Of a DNA stretch of 64,000 bases, positions 15,579-23,901 are shown piece after piece. A program made the position numbers and the translations under genes. The notes under the pieces are model-generated. The model made no database searches. It was not told where the DNA came from and saw only the letters and a list, made by a program, of their open reading frames with translations. Source of the stretch: Actinomycetospora chiangmaiensis DSM 45062. GTDB lineage: Bacteria; Actinomycetota; Actinomycetes; Mycobacteriales; Pseudonocardiaceae. Position 1 is the stretch's first letter. Each line of letters opens with the position of its first letter. The stretch is from positions 193-64,192 of the forward strand of contig NZ_KB903222.1 in the NCBI RefSeq assembly GCF_000379625.1, read 5' to 3'.

Positions 15579-17663
15579 TCAGTCCTTCACCACTGCCTCC
15601 AGAACTTCAGCCATGCCAGCCGGTCGATAGGATGCCTCTGCCATCTTGTCCAACACTAAATTGCGGAACACTACATAAGATATCCCTTCAAGGTGTTGAT
15701 CGACTAAGCTGTTGAGTAGCCTTCGGCCAGGAAATTCCTTCTTCCAAGTGCCCGTATCCAGCGCCGCAATCAGGCTTTCGCGAAACTCAGCTTCCCTTTC
15801 CTCAAGCCCGCCGGTCGTGACTAGATCGTGGGCAGCGGCTGCAACCCTCTCAGCCGAACCCTTGATCGATGGAATCAGGTCAGATGCAGGCGTCCTAGTC
15901 GTCGGATTTGCACCGACCCTAATACTTGACACCAACCGATCATTGACCTCGCCCTGTAGAAATTCGAGAACCAAGCGTTCAACAAGGTCTTTTGCGCTCG
16001 ACAAAAGCCATCCCTCGATATCCTGCTCTGACGGAGTTTTCGTAGTGCCCCGGACAGCGAGGATCGCCTTTCGAAGATAGGACGGATCCAATAGGTAGTT
16101 TTCGATATGGTAACTATCCCATTTCATCACGTTGTCCCCGGCAGCTGACTCAAGCGAAGAATGGTCGCGATCGGTAATAGCGTAGAAGCGGTCGGCTAGT
16201 CCCGCGTCCTCCGCTGCCTGCGACAGCACGGCATAGAGGTCGCGTACACGACTCTTGTTTCCTCCAGAGACAAGGTTTACCCGCTTCTCGAATTCAGGGA
16301 AGAGGCGGCCAATGATCTCTACATCGACAGCTGAGTCCGGGTCACCTTCGACAATAACTACCTTGCCGCGAGGGCGGTAAGCAGCAAGATCTCCAACGAT
16401 ATCGACAACGGCCCTCTCCATTTCGTCGTTTGCCGAAATCGCGATTGCCTGAGAGTCTGGAGCGTCTGGTCCAGCGGCGGAGGCCATGTGAAAGACGGAA
16501 TAGGTCTGCCTACCAACTGCCTGTCGCAACAGGGCGTCTGAATGAGTGACCAGCCATAGCTGGTTCCCCAGTTCACTGCCTAGGTATTTATGGTAAAAAT
16601 CAGGCATGCCTTGGAGCAATCTCGGGTTTAAGTGAAGCTCCGGTTCGTCGATCAGCAGCACCGAGCTGTGAGGCGCGGAGTTGCGTAGGCGTAGGTAGCC
16701 GTAAACCAATTCTTTCTCGCCAGAACTAAGCTCGTCGATATCATGAGCGGGTTTCCCGTCGATCCATACCGGGAAATCAACTAAACCTGCTGGACTTGCG
16801 CGAGGACCGTGATACGACTTATCTGGAAAAAATTGCTCGAAGAGAGCCGTCAGGGTCTCGTTTAGGTCGGGAAAACGACCGGCTACGCCCGATTTCTGCG
16901 CTATCGTTTCTCTAACATAATGCGCGGCTAACTCAGACTTCACGTTCTTGTACTTCTCACGCCAGTTGTACAGCGACTGCGTACGGCGCTGTTCAGTCAC
17001 CGCGTCGAGATTGAGGTTCACGCCTCCCACTGCTTCTCGTTCGTAGATGCGAGAAGCGCTGTGGTACTCCAACACGCCTAGAGCGCCTGGCTCGTAATTC
17101 TCAAACACCATCTGAATTGGTAAGCACTCATGGATGAGCGGATGCCCAAGCGGGTTGACCTCAATTCTCAACTTGAAGCTGGGCGCACTCAGCTCCGCTT
17201 TCAACTGCTCGGCCCGCTCTGCCGCTCTGTTGGCGACAGCGTCGCCATGGATTTGTAACAAGGGAATAGTTGAGAGGTGGAATCCGACCCCGCGTACATC
17301 AACGTTCGCGATCTCACGCCACACCAGGGGTACAACAACCTGTGTCGCTCGATCGTGCAAGAAGCGCACTTCGCGCTCTGACAGCTCCATTGCTGCCTCG
17401 ATAACCATAGAGCGGTTGGAATCCCGCAACAGGCCCGATAACTCGCCCGGCGTGTTCGGGTTAATGCCGAATTCGCCGAGCCACATCTGATACTCGTTAG
17501 CCTGATATCCGCCGTAAAGAGATTTGAGTAGTCGCATTGCGTCGAGAATGCACGACTTTCCACACCCATTGGGCCCCGCTACAAGAACAAGGTCCTGTAA
17601 GTCGTCGAGGTTTAGGCTTCTGATGCCTCTAAAGTTCTCCACGCGAAAACTCGTAAAACGCAA
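15579..17663 (-). CDS. OLD-like AAA ATPase with TOPRIM/DUF4435-type C-terminus (predicted defence protein)
   Basis: 694 residues. I place the start at TTG 17661-17663 because AAGGTGGGG lies 6 bp upstream and the ATPase begins at once (RFTSFRVENFRGI). The split ATPase has Walker A GPNGCGKS (30-37), signature LSSGEKE (312-318), Walker B LLIDEPELH (336-344) and H-loop His374. The C-terminal part has VEGDPD (438-443), ITDRD (496-500) and HIENYLL (519-525), as in TOPRIM/DUF4435 nuclease-like domains. Such ATP-gated nucleases act in phage or plasmid defence. It stands alone between D4 and D5 and is visibly AT-rich against the backbone. Defence is inferred from the family. Confidence 0.82.
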   Translation of the reverse strand: MRFTSFRVENFRGIRSLNLDDLQDLVLVAGPNGCGKSCILDAMRLLKSLYGGYQANEYQMWLGEFGINPNTPGELSGLLRDSNRSMVIEAAMELSEREVRFLHDRATQVVVPLVWREIANVDVRGVGFHLSTIPLLQIHGDAVANRAAERAEQLKAELSAPSFKLRIEVNPLGHPLIHECLPIQMVFENYEPGALGVLEYHSASRIYEREAVGGVNLNLDAVTEQRRTQSLYNWREKYKNVKSELAAHYVRETIAQKSGVAGRFPDLNETLTALFEQFFPDKSYHGPRASPAGLVDFPVWIDGKPAHDIDELSSGEKELVYGYLRLRNSAPHSSVLLIDEPELHLNPRLLQGMPDFYHKYLGSELGNQLWLVTHSDALLRQAVGRQTYSVFHMASAAGPDAPDSQAIAISANDEMERAVVDIVGDLAAYRPRGKVVIVEGDPDSAVDVEIIGRLFPEFEKRVNLVSGGNKSRVRDLYAVLSQAAEDAGLADRFYAITDRDHSSLESAAGDNVMKWDSYHIENYLLDPSYLRKAILAVRGTTKTPSEQDIEGWLLSSAKDLVERLVLEFLQGEVNDRLVSSIRVGANPTTRTPASDLIPSIKGSAERVAAAAHDLVTTGGLEEREAEFRESLIAALDTGTWKKEFPGRRLLNSLVDQHLEGISYVVFRNLVLDKMAEASYRPAGMAEVLEAVVKD

Positions 17664-17819
17664 GTGTGACCCCACCTTGAACGAAACTTGTTCAGTCGGA
17701 TGCAGCGTACAAGCACCGCAGGCGCCTGCCTGCGCACGAGTCTCTGGGGCAAACCCCTGAGACGGTCGGGGGGCGAGCTCACGTCCGTTCGTCCCGCGAC
17801 GTGCGTCCGACAAGGACAT

Positions 17820-17847
17820 GCCATCGATATGCGGCGTTATCGCGGCA
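17820..17847 (+). repeat. dif-like site D5
   Basis: Left arm GCCATCGATAT (degenerate), spacer GCGGCG, right arm TTATCGCGGCA (perfect). It lies 157 bp upstream of the ATPase start and 166 bp upstream of the antitoxin start. Confidence 0.75.
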
Positions 17848-18013
17848 TTCGGACACCGCTCACTCCTCAGCGAGCCTCCCTGGCGAGGCCGTGGGACGAC
17901 GATCAAGCTGCCTGGCCGGGCGGGCCCCGGCGAAGCCGCACACCCCCGCGGGTGGGTCACCCTGCTCAGCGGCTCGCGTTCCGTCCTCCGAGCCCGTCCG
18001 ATAACCTTGGACC

Positions 18014-18382
18014 ATGAGCGAGGCGTTCGAGATCTCCGCGGACGACGCCGAGGGCGTCGCCGAGGGGATCCGGCGTGCCGCGACGGGCTCGGTCGTTCAT
18101 CTCGTCCGCGACGGGCGCCCCATCGCAGACATCGTCCCCGCCAACTCCGCTGCGGCCCCGGTCCCATCGGAGGGCGCCGAGCTCGACAGCGCCGAGATGG
18201 CGGCGCGCGAGCAGCGGGCGGCCGAACGACCCGCCGCATGCGTGGCCGCCAGCGAGTACCACGCCGCACGCTTCGGAGCTCCCACCCTCGAGCACTACCG
18301 CGCGGTGTACGCCCAGGCCGGCGCCTCCTGGCCAGGCGAAGCCTTCGTCCGGCGCCACTACCCCGTAGCGGACGCCTCCTGA
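18014..18382 (+). CDS. Phd/YefM-type antitoxin
   Basis: 122 residues from ATG 18014. The N-terminal 50 residues fit the prevent-host-death fold: an acidic start (FEISADDAEGVAEGI), a helix with AATG, then strands VVHLVRDGRPIADIVPA, which in this family form the DNA-binding dimer. The remaining 70 residues (AAREQRAAERPAAC, HYRAVYAQAGASWPGEAFV) would form the toxin-neutralising tail. Its stop overlaps or abuts the PIN-domain frame, as in a bicistronic toxin-antitoxin operon. Phd proteins usually repress their own promoter; site D5 lies upstream of it. Confidence 0.8.
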   Translation: MSEAFEISADDAEGVAEGIRRAATGSVVHLVRDGRPIADIVPANSAAAPVPSEGAELDSAEMAAREQRAAERPAACVAASEYHAARFGAPTLEHYRAVYAQAGASWPGEAFVRRHYPVADAS

Positions 18383-18804
18383 GCGCACTGCCACCCACCG
18401 ACGAGCCGCCCCCGCTGCTCGCCGGCGGCAAGGTTCTCGACGCGAGCGCGCTCGCATCGTGGGCGCGCGGCGGACTGGCCATGGCCAGCTGGTCGACCAT
18501 CGCCTCCGAGCTCGGGGTGACCCTGCTCGTCCCCTCCGCCGTGGTCTCCGAGGCACTTCTCGCCCTGCCCGACCACGGCACCGACATCGACGTCTTGCTA
18601 GCCCAGCCCACGGTCCTCGTGCTCGATGAGCCCTCTGCAGCCGTTCACGCAGCTATCGACGCCGCTCGGGAACGTCACGGCCTCTTCGACCCGGTCGCTT
18701 CCTGGGTCTCGGCGATCTGCCACGAACGCGGGTGGCCCGCGATATCCAGCGACCCAGACCGGCTACGTCGCGTGCACCCCGACCTAGAAGTCGATCTCCT
18801 CTAA
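18379..18804 (+). CDS. PIN-domain (VapC-like) toxin with non-canonical start
   Basis: About 141 residues. Acidic residues of a PIN ribonuclease are seen in KVLDASALASW, then VVSEALLALP, and near the end PAISSDPDRLRRV. The first Asp lies upstream of every ATG/GTG/TTG in this frame after the antitoxin; the first ATG, 18481, would remove it. A CTG at 18379 overlapping the antitoxin TGA (CTGA) fits translational coupling and is proposed as start. Otherwise an upstream frameshift must be assumed. The role would be RNA cleavage, held in check by the Phd-type partner. Confidence 0.7.
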   Translation: MSALPPTDEPPPLLAGGKVLDASALASWARGGLAMASWSTIASELGVTLLVPSAVVSEALLALPDHGTDIDVLLAQPTVLVLDEPSAAVHAAIDAARERHGLFDPVASWVSAICHERGWPAISSDPDRLRRVHPDLEVDLL

Positions 18805-18896
18805 CCCGCCGACCGCAGCCGCTGCGCCGTGTCGGTCCCGAGGTCGGCATCCTGCCGATGTACCGGCGTTCGCTCGGCTTCGTAGCCTTAACTCAA

Positions 18897-18924
18897 GGGC
18901 GCGTTGGCCGCAATTATCGCGGCA
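18897..18924 (+). repeat. dif-like site D6
   Basis: Left arm GGGCGCGTTGG (degenerate, CGCG core kept), spacer CCGCAA, right arm TTATCGCGGCA (perfect). It lies 92 bp after the PIN gene and 62 bp before the recombinase start. Confidence 0.65.
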
Positions 18925-18986
18925 TCGACGCAGGTCAGAGGGCCCGGTCGCTGCGTTGACAGATCTCGGTCCTAGCGTCGAGCCTC

Positions 18987-20093
18987 GTGAGCACCACAGG
19001 CCACAGCAGCCACGAGCACGCCGCCGATGACGGCCGGCGGTTACTGGCTCGGGTCCCGAACCAGCGCGCGGCGCCGCCGTCGGAGCTGCTCGGAGGTCTC
19101 GCCGAGGAGTACCTGCCCGCCGCGCTGTGGACCGACGCGACGGTCCGGCTGCTCGTGAGCGGCTGGCTGTCCAAATTCCGATCACCGAGAACACGCCGCG
19201 CCTACGCCGGCGACCTGCTGATCTGGCAGCGATGGTGCGCCGCACGGGGAGTCGATCCCCTGCGCGCGCGCCGGGTGCAGGTCGATCTCTACCTCGCCGA
19301 CCTCCTCGACGGCGGCGCCGCTCCCACCTCCGCAGGGCGACGGCTCTCGGCGCTGTCCTCGTTCTACCGCTTCCTGCTCGACCAAGACGACCTCGACATC
19401 ACCCGCACCAATCCCGCGGCCGCAGTCCGCCGCCCCGCCGTCGACGCCCAGCACTCCCCCACCCTCGGGCTCACCCGCGAAGAGGCCGTCGCCCTGCTCG
19501 ACACCGTCGACCGCGACCGCGGTCCCCAGCGGCGCCGGAACGCAGCGGTCCTCCGTCTGCTCCTACACAACGCACTTCGCGTCGATGAGCTCCTCGGAGC
19601 TGACCTGACTGACCTTGGACGCCATCCCGGCCGCGAGGACGTGCACGACACCCTGACCATCCGACGCAAGGGCGGCCGACGCGCCCGCATCGCCCTCGCC
19701 GAGGCCACCGTCGAGGCGCTGCTGCACTACCTCGAGCACCGAGCCGCTGCCGCCGGCTGCGGTCGACACGAACTCACCGGCCCCCTATTCGCCTCCCGCA
19801 CCGGGCGGCGGCTCACCCCGAAGGCGGCTTGGGTGCTCGTGCGGCGCACCGCTCGGGATGCCGGAATCGCGTCGTGGGCCAAGCTCTCCCCTCACTCGCT
19901 GCGCCACACCGCGATCACCCTCGCGCTCGACGCCGGCGCACCGCTGCGCGACGTGCAGGACTTCGCCGGCCACCGCGATGCCCGCACCACCCGTCGCTAC
20001 GACCGTGCGCGCGAGGACCTTGACCGCTCCCCCACCTACGCGCTGTCCGAGTGGCTCGCTAGAAGGCCATCATACGTTCCGGAGTCGTCATGA
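18987..20093 (+). CDS. Tyrosine recombinase (Xer/phage-integrase family)
   Basis: 368 residues from GTG 18987. The N-terminal SAM-like core-binding domain spans about 50-140 (LLVSGWLSKFRSPRTRRAY onward). The catalytic domain carries Arg198 (ALRVDEL), Lys228 (RRKGG), His303 and Arg306 (HSLRHT), His329 (AGHRDARTTRRY) and nucleophile Tyr338. All six active-site residues are present, so it should be active. It is the only gene between D6 and D7. The 28-bp dif-like sites are the natural substrate candidates, though host XerC/XerD could act instead. High GC like the backbone. No excisionase gene is seen nearby. Confidence 0.93.
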   Translation: MSTTGHSSHEHAADDGRRLLARVPNQRAAPPSELLGGLAEEYLPAALWTDATVRLLVSGWLSKFRSPRTRRAYAGDLLIWQRWCAARGVDPLRARRVQVDLYLADLLDGGAAPTSAGRRLSALSSFYRFLLDQDDLDITRTNPAAAVRRPAVDAQHSPTLGLTREEAVALLDTVDRDRGPQRRRNAAVLRLLLHNALRVDELLGADLTDLGRHPGREDVHDTLTIRRKGGRRARIALAEATVEALLHYLEHRAAAAGCGRHELTGPLFASRTGRRLTPKAAWVLVRRTARDAGIASWAKLSPHSLRHTAITLALDAGAPLRDVQDFAGHRDARTTRRYDRAREDLDRSPTYALSEWLARRPSYVPESS

Positions 20094-20162
20094 AGCGGGT
20101 CCACAACCAGTCGACGCTGGCGAGGTAGACGGGAGCCACGCGGCGGCGCGCTCGCCACTGGA

Positions 20163-20190
20163 TGCCGCGATATTTGGAGTTATCGCGTCA
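20163..20190 (+). repeat. dif-like site D7
   Basis: Left arm TGCCGCGATAT, spacer TTGGAG, right arm TTATCGCGTCA, with the outer GA and TC extension also seen at D4. It lies 69 bp after the recombinase stop. Confidence 0.88.
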
Positions 20191-20511
20191 TCGTGATTGC
20201 GTCGCGCGCCGACCGGCCCCTGATCGTCCTCGATGCCCCTTGGACCTACTGCCGCAGCACGGTCGACTGCAGGGCTGCGGCCCGAGCCGGAGCCCTGTTA
20301 CCTTTTCGATCAAGCCCGGTGAGGCTTGCAGACCGCCGCCCACGGCATGGCTGAGCGCCCCTGTCGACGATGCTGGGGGGGTGTTGTCACCGTGGCCGGA
20401 GGGCGCCAACAACCGCTGATAGAGACCTGACCCGCTCGCGAAGTCTGTCCGTAACATGGCTGCCGGCGGGGGTGTCCAGGTCAGCCTGCCGCGACGAGCA
20501 AGGAGCCGCGG

Positions 20512-20727
20512 TTGAGCAACCCCGCCCCGCCTCGGTACCGCTCGCGGTGTTCTGCGGGCTGGACGTCGGCAAGTCCGAGCACCATGCCTGCGCCCTCGAC
20601 GCGACCGGCCAGCGGCTCTACGACAAGGCGCCGCCAAACGACGAAGCTGCACTCCGCGCGGTGTTCGGCCGTCTCGCCGAGCACGGCCGGGAGCTGGTCG
20701 TGGTCGACCAACCCACGGTCGCGATCG
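20512..20727 (+). pseudogene. IS110-family transposase N-terminal fragment
   Basis: The frame contains PLAVFCGLDVGKSEHHACAL, then ALRAVFGRLAEHGRELVVVD. This is the N-terminal part of the IS110 DEDD transposase, including the first catalytic Asp of GLDVGKSEH. AAGGAGCCGCGG followed by TTG 20512 looks like the original start but is in the neighbouring frame, so a frameshift lies within the first dozen codons. Homology stops after VVVDQP, where the small membrane-protein gene on the other strand ends. About three-quarters of the transposase is missing. It is inactive. Confidence 0.75.
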
Positions 20728-20952
20728 CTACCAGCGGCGTCGTCCTCTGGCGCTATCGTCCGCGAACAGATCACCGAGCGCGAGGAGCATCGCCACTCCG
20801 CACCAGCCAACGACACCCAAGGCGATTAAGGCGCCGATACTGACGAGCCAACCCGATCCTTCAGAAATGGGGTGATGTAAAGCGTAGTCCGCGTAGCAAA
20901 TATATATCAGGGCTGCCGCGACGCTCGCGCCCCGGACGAGAACCTGCAGCAC
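20728..20952 (-). CDS. Small two-pass membrane protein, unknown
   Basis: 74 residues from ATG 20952. Two hydrophobic segments occur (GASVAAALIYICYADYAL, and LVSIGALIALGVVGWCGVAM extending to LLALGD), with a short acidic and basic tail. No family is recognised. It ends at the edge of the IS110 fragment, so its C-terminus may be altered. Small membrane proteins of this shape recur in the D3-D4 and D7-D8 blocks. Confidence 0.5.
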   Translation of the reverse strand: MLQVLVRGASVAAALIYICYADYALHHPISEGSGWLVSIGALIALGVVGWCGVAMLLALGDLFADDSARGRRRW

Positions 20953-21490
20953 GCACCGCTTGCGCGAGGGCAGGGGAAGTGTGCCGCCTGGGTGCGATAG
21001 TCCTCGGTCATGAGACCGCGCCGGCCACGCACCGTGACACGTCCCGACCCATACCGGCGAGCTTCATGAACATGCAGCGTAGAGCACGAGTAGACACACG
21101 CAAGGAGGTCCGGCGGCGTGACGCCTGCCCCGGGCTTGGGCTGTTGAGCGTGGCCGTCGGCGCGGCTTTGTCCACCGAAGTCCGACCCGTACTGGGTGCC
21201 AGACGAGTCGCGTGCCTGGGCTCTGCGTCGGGAGTCTCGTAGTGACCTGGATCTGTGGTCGCCTTTATGGCGCGCCCATTCACGACCTCACGTCCGGCAT
21301 CGAGCCCCACCTTCCGGCCTGCCCGCCAACGCAGGAATCTGACCCTCCACGTCGTCAGCATCCTCGATAGACTCGCCGCACTATCCGATGGACCCTGCCG
21401 CAAATTGCAGTTGTGGTTTGCCCTATGTTGTCGTAGACGGACGCCTCCCGCCAGTGGGGTATCCGATCCGGCAAATCGAGACCGGTCCCT
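20953..21490. other. Gene-free stretch in the D7-D8 block
   Basis: No recognisable protein or RNA gene. Several overlapping frames on both strands have no family-like composition. Confidence 0.5.
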
Positions 21491-21753
21491 CTACGGAACC
21501 GCGAGGAGCCGGATGAAAAGACCGAGAAAAACAAGGCAGACTAGTGACGCGAATGTGCCTATAGTTCCGAACACGATGTGATCACGTCTCGCCTGTCCGC
21601 CAACCTCTTTTCCGGTCTCGATCGCTTGGAGCCGGGCCTCGTCATCGGTCTCGTACACCACACCATCCAGGCGAGGCCGGCAACCGCCGCGCTTATCGGT
21701 CCGCCGAGCCACACGAACAACACAAACAGCATCCCGGCCGCCTCATGGCCCAT
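21491..21753 (-). pseudogene. Frameshifted two-pass small membrane protein
   Basis: From ATG 21753 one frame gives MGHEAAGMLFVLFVWLGGP and continues as a hydrophobic segment to AWMV near 21665. The adjacent frame then continues as VYETDDEARLQAIETGKEV and a second hydrophobic segment, FGTIGTFASLVCLVFLGLF, ending at 21491. Joined across a one- or two-base shift they make an ordinary small two-pass membrane protein of about 85 residues. Neither half alone is convincing. A sequence error would restore the gene. Confidence 0.45.
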
Positions 21754-21887
21754 CGTGCGGACGATAGCGAACAGGGACTGCCGTCGCAGCCACGGTTGAA
21801 TAACATTTCCTTTATCCCAGCACCGGCTTGCCACGCGGGGTCGAGCCGGTCGAAGGAGCGCGCGCCCGGGTCGAAGACAGGAGGGGT

Positions 21888-21917
21888 GTGTGCCCGGCCC
21901 ACGGGGGCCGGGCACAC
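21888..21917. terminator. Strong hairpin, terminator-like
   Basis: GTGTGCCCGGCCC and GGGCCGGGCACAC form a perfect 13-bp stem with a 4-base loop (ACGG). There is no T-run, as is common for actinobacterial terminators. It lies about 130 bp upstream of the frameshifted small membrane gene. Confidence 0.5.
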
Positions 21918-22063
21918 CCGGCGCACCAGCGCCGGCCCCTATGAGTGCGGGTGGTCCCCGATGACCCGGCCCACCACCCGCGGCTCGGTGTGGTCCTGCC
22001 CGGTCGAGTCGACGAGACACAAGCGAGAAGTGAGCGGAAGTAGCGCCTTGAGGTGCTCCAACA

Positions 22064-22091
22064 TGCCGAGACAGTGATCCTTACCGCGGCA
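22064..22091 (+). repeat. dif-like site D8 (degenerate)
   Basis: Left arm TGCCGAGACAG (8 of 11 consensus), spacer TGATCC, right arm TTACCGCGGCA (10 of 11). It lies 76 bp beyond the stop of the protease gene. Confidence 0.65.
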
Positions 22092-22167
22092 TCTGCACCT
22101 TAATCGGCGTTCGACCGCTGATCCACTGAGAGTTTCGCGAGGCAGAAGACCGGAACACCTGGAATCG

Positions 22168-22854
22168 CTAGAAGTCCCGGACCTCACGCAATCTTCTCAG
22201 CCCGGAGCTGATCTCTGTTACATGGGTGATGCCCGCAGGCGTTCGGGCCAGCCCTTCGATGTCACCCTCAGGAGGATCTTGAACGTATTGACCCTTGATG
22301 ACGCCCAAGAACTTCCAGCGATTAGACCCGGTAACCTGGAAAACGGCAGGACCCCCGGAGAATCCTGGGTTTGCTATGCAATCGACGAATACACTCTTTA
22401 CGTCGTGCTCGAATTTCTGTCCCGCCAGAATTCCTTTCTTCACCAGCGGTAGTTCGAACCGGTCGGCCTCAGACCCGAGTTGCAGAGACAGTCCGTATGG
22501 GTGACCTAATAGAAAGACATCTTGAGAGAAGCCAGCGTCATCCATCCCTAATGGAAGGGAATCGTTCAGGAGTGCCCCGTGGTCCTCCGGAAAGTCGAAG
22601 ACGGCGATATCGACCCCTGGAAGCGGCTGACTTAGCCGCACCAGCGGCTTGTAGCTCCATCCGCTTCCTGTGATGAATGGCGCGCGGAAGTTGAAGTACT
22701 CCTCTGGCTCTCCAGTCGTAAGATGGTCCGCCGTGATCAAGACTTGTCGGCCGTCCAGCCTCAGCAAGGTGCCAGTCCCGTTTCCCTTCGTGAACGCATC
22801 CTCGCCCTGGACCTGGAGGACGCATTGCCACACTTCCGCCGTGATCACGCACAC
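22168..22854 (-). CDS. Trypsin-like serine protease, cytosolic type
   Basis: 228 residues from a GTG at 22854. The chymotrypsin-fold triad is visible as His44 (LITADHL), Asp82 (GVDIAVFD) and Ser166 (NPGFSGGPA), and GHPYG fits a strand before the second barrel. No signal peptide or membrane anchor precedes the protease domain, so it should act in the cytosol. Stand-alone intracellular trypsin-like proteases occur as effectors or partners in several prokaryotic conflict systems, but no sensor gene lies in the same block. Moderate GC. It is the only gene between D8 and D9. Confidence 0.8.
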   Translation of the reverse strand: MCVITAEVWQCVLQVQGEDAFTKGNGTGTLLRLDGRQVLITADHLTTGEPEEYFNFRAPFITGSGWSYKPLVRLSQPLPGVDIAVFDFPEDHGALLNDSLPLGMDDAGFSQDVFLLGHPYGLSLQLGSEADRFELPLVKKGILAGQKFEHDVKSVFVDCIANPGFSGGPAVFQVTGSNRWKFLGVIKGQYVQDPPEGDIEGLARTPAGITHVTEISSGLRRLREVRDF

Positions 22855-23103
22855 ATTCTACATACGCTGCACCGAGGGCTCTCTGCGCTCAACCCGGGAC
22901 CTTCTTCGAGCCTCCGACGGCCCCTGGTCAAGGAATCTCCGGGGGCCCACGTCGCTCCTACCTACTAACGCACCGCCGAGGCGACCCAAGAGAGCAATCG
23001 GGTGTCTGGGCTCCGCTTACCGGTGTGCTGCAGTAGGTTCCGTCGCCTACGCCTCGCTCTGGCCCAGCCGTCAGCAATAGTGACGAGTCTCAGTGGCGGT
23101 TCA

Positions 23104-23130
23104 TGCATGGATAACGGGGCTATCGCGACA
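23104..23130 (+). repeat. dif-like site D9 (degenerate, 27 bp)
   Basis: Left arm TGCATGGATAA, spacer CGGGG (one base short), right arm CTATCGCGACA. The outer TC extension of the right arm is kept. Confidence 0.6.
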
Positions 23131-23261
23131 TCGACGCCAGCTAGGGAACTAGCGGTCATCATGCGCGAGCTCGGGTGTGTCCCTGTCCTGCAATAGTTCC
23201 CAAGCCCGCCGATCTTCGGGTCGACGAGACCCTTAGCTCGTGTGGCCGCCGGCTCGCTGGC

Positions 23262-23465
23262 CTACGTCGCGGGAAATCCCGCCTGCTGGAGCGCTCGCAC
23301 TACGTCGTCACGAGACGGCGTGCACTCCTCGCAGGTTAGGAGGAGGGGGTCCGAGTCGTTCACCAAAATCTGCCCGTCCATCAGGATGTCTTCCTCGAGG
23401 ACGACACTAAAGAAGGCGTCCTCGTTTTCGATCAGATCCGCGCAGCGATAACATTTGCGATCCAC
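23262..23465 (-). CDS. Small CxxC zinc-binding protein, unknown
   Basis: 67 residues from GTG 23465, chosen because GGAGGGG lies 5 bp upstream; the frame is open to 23666 but that part is Pro/Arg-rich and non-protein-like. It has CYRCADLIENEDAFFSVV, an acidic middle (EEDILMDGQILVNDSDP) and CEECTP, so two Cys pairs likely bind zinc. A C-terminal helix (DDVVRALQQAGF) follows. No family is recognised. It is the only gene in the D9-D10 block. Confidence 0.55.
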   Translation of the reverse strand: MDRKCYRCADLIENEDAFFSVVLEEDILMDGQILVNDSDPLLLTCEECTPSRDDVVRALQQAGFPAT

Positions 23466-23796
23466 TTCGCCCCTCCGTTGCTCTGGCAGGTCTGCAGCTC
23501 CCGTAAACTCTTGTGGACGCGCACCGTCTCCGGGTGGGAGGTCCGGCAATACACGCCACGCGCGTGGTTCCGGTCGCCGCGCTGGGGCTTTCGGCTCCCG
23601 CTCCTCCACGGTTGGCTCGAAGACGTCGTGACCGAGGCCGGAGCCAGCCGAAGGAGCCCGACACATACTGAGCTTAGTCGTCCGCTCGTGCTTCCGTCAG
23701 CCGTCTCGATCCCGTCGGCCCACGGGCTCTCGGCCAACTCGCCGTCACCGCCTCCGGTTGGGATGCTGCGGGCCCGGTTCGGGAGTCCTAAGCAAA
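23466..23796. other. Gene-free stretch before D10
   Basis: Nothing recognisable apart from the upstream region of the small CxxC protein gene. Confidence 0.45.
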
Positions 23797-23824
23797 CATC
23801 GTGATAACAGGCGATATCGCGGCC
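23797..23824 (+). repeat. dif-like site D10
   Basis: Left arm CATCGTGATAA, spacer CAGGCG, right arm ATATCGCGGCC. Only 77 bp separates it from D11. Confidence 0.7.
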
Positions 23825-23901
23825 CGGGGCCTCGCCTCGCGCATCGCAAAGCAGGAATCGCGGGATGTGTTCGATTCAGACTGGATCTCAGCCAATACCA
23901 C

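Noticed and set aside
17664..18611. N-terminal extension of the OLD-like ATPase to about 1010 residues
   Set aside because: The added part is Arg/Pro-rich, crosses site D5 and the antitoxin gene, and the ATPase domain starts just after the TTG at 17663.
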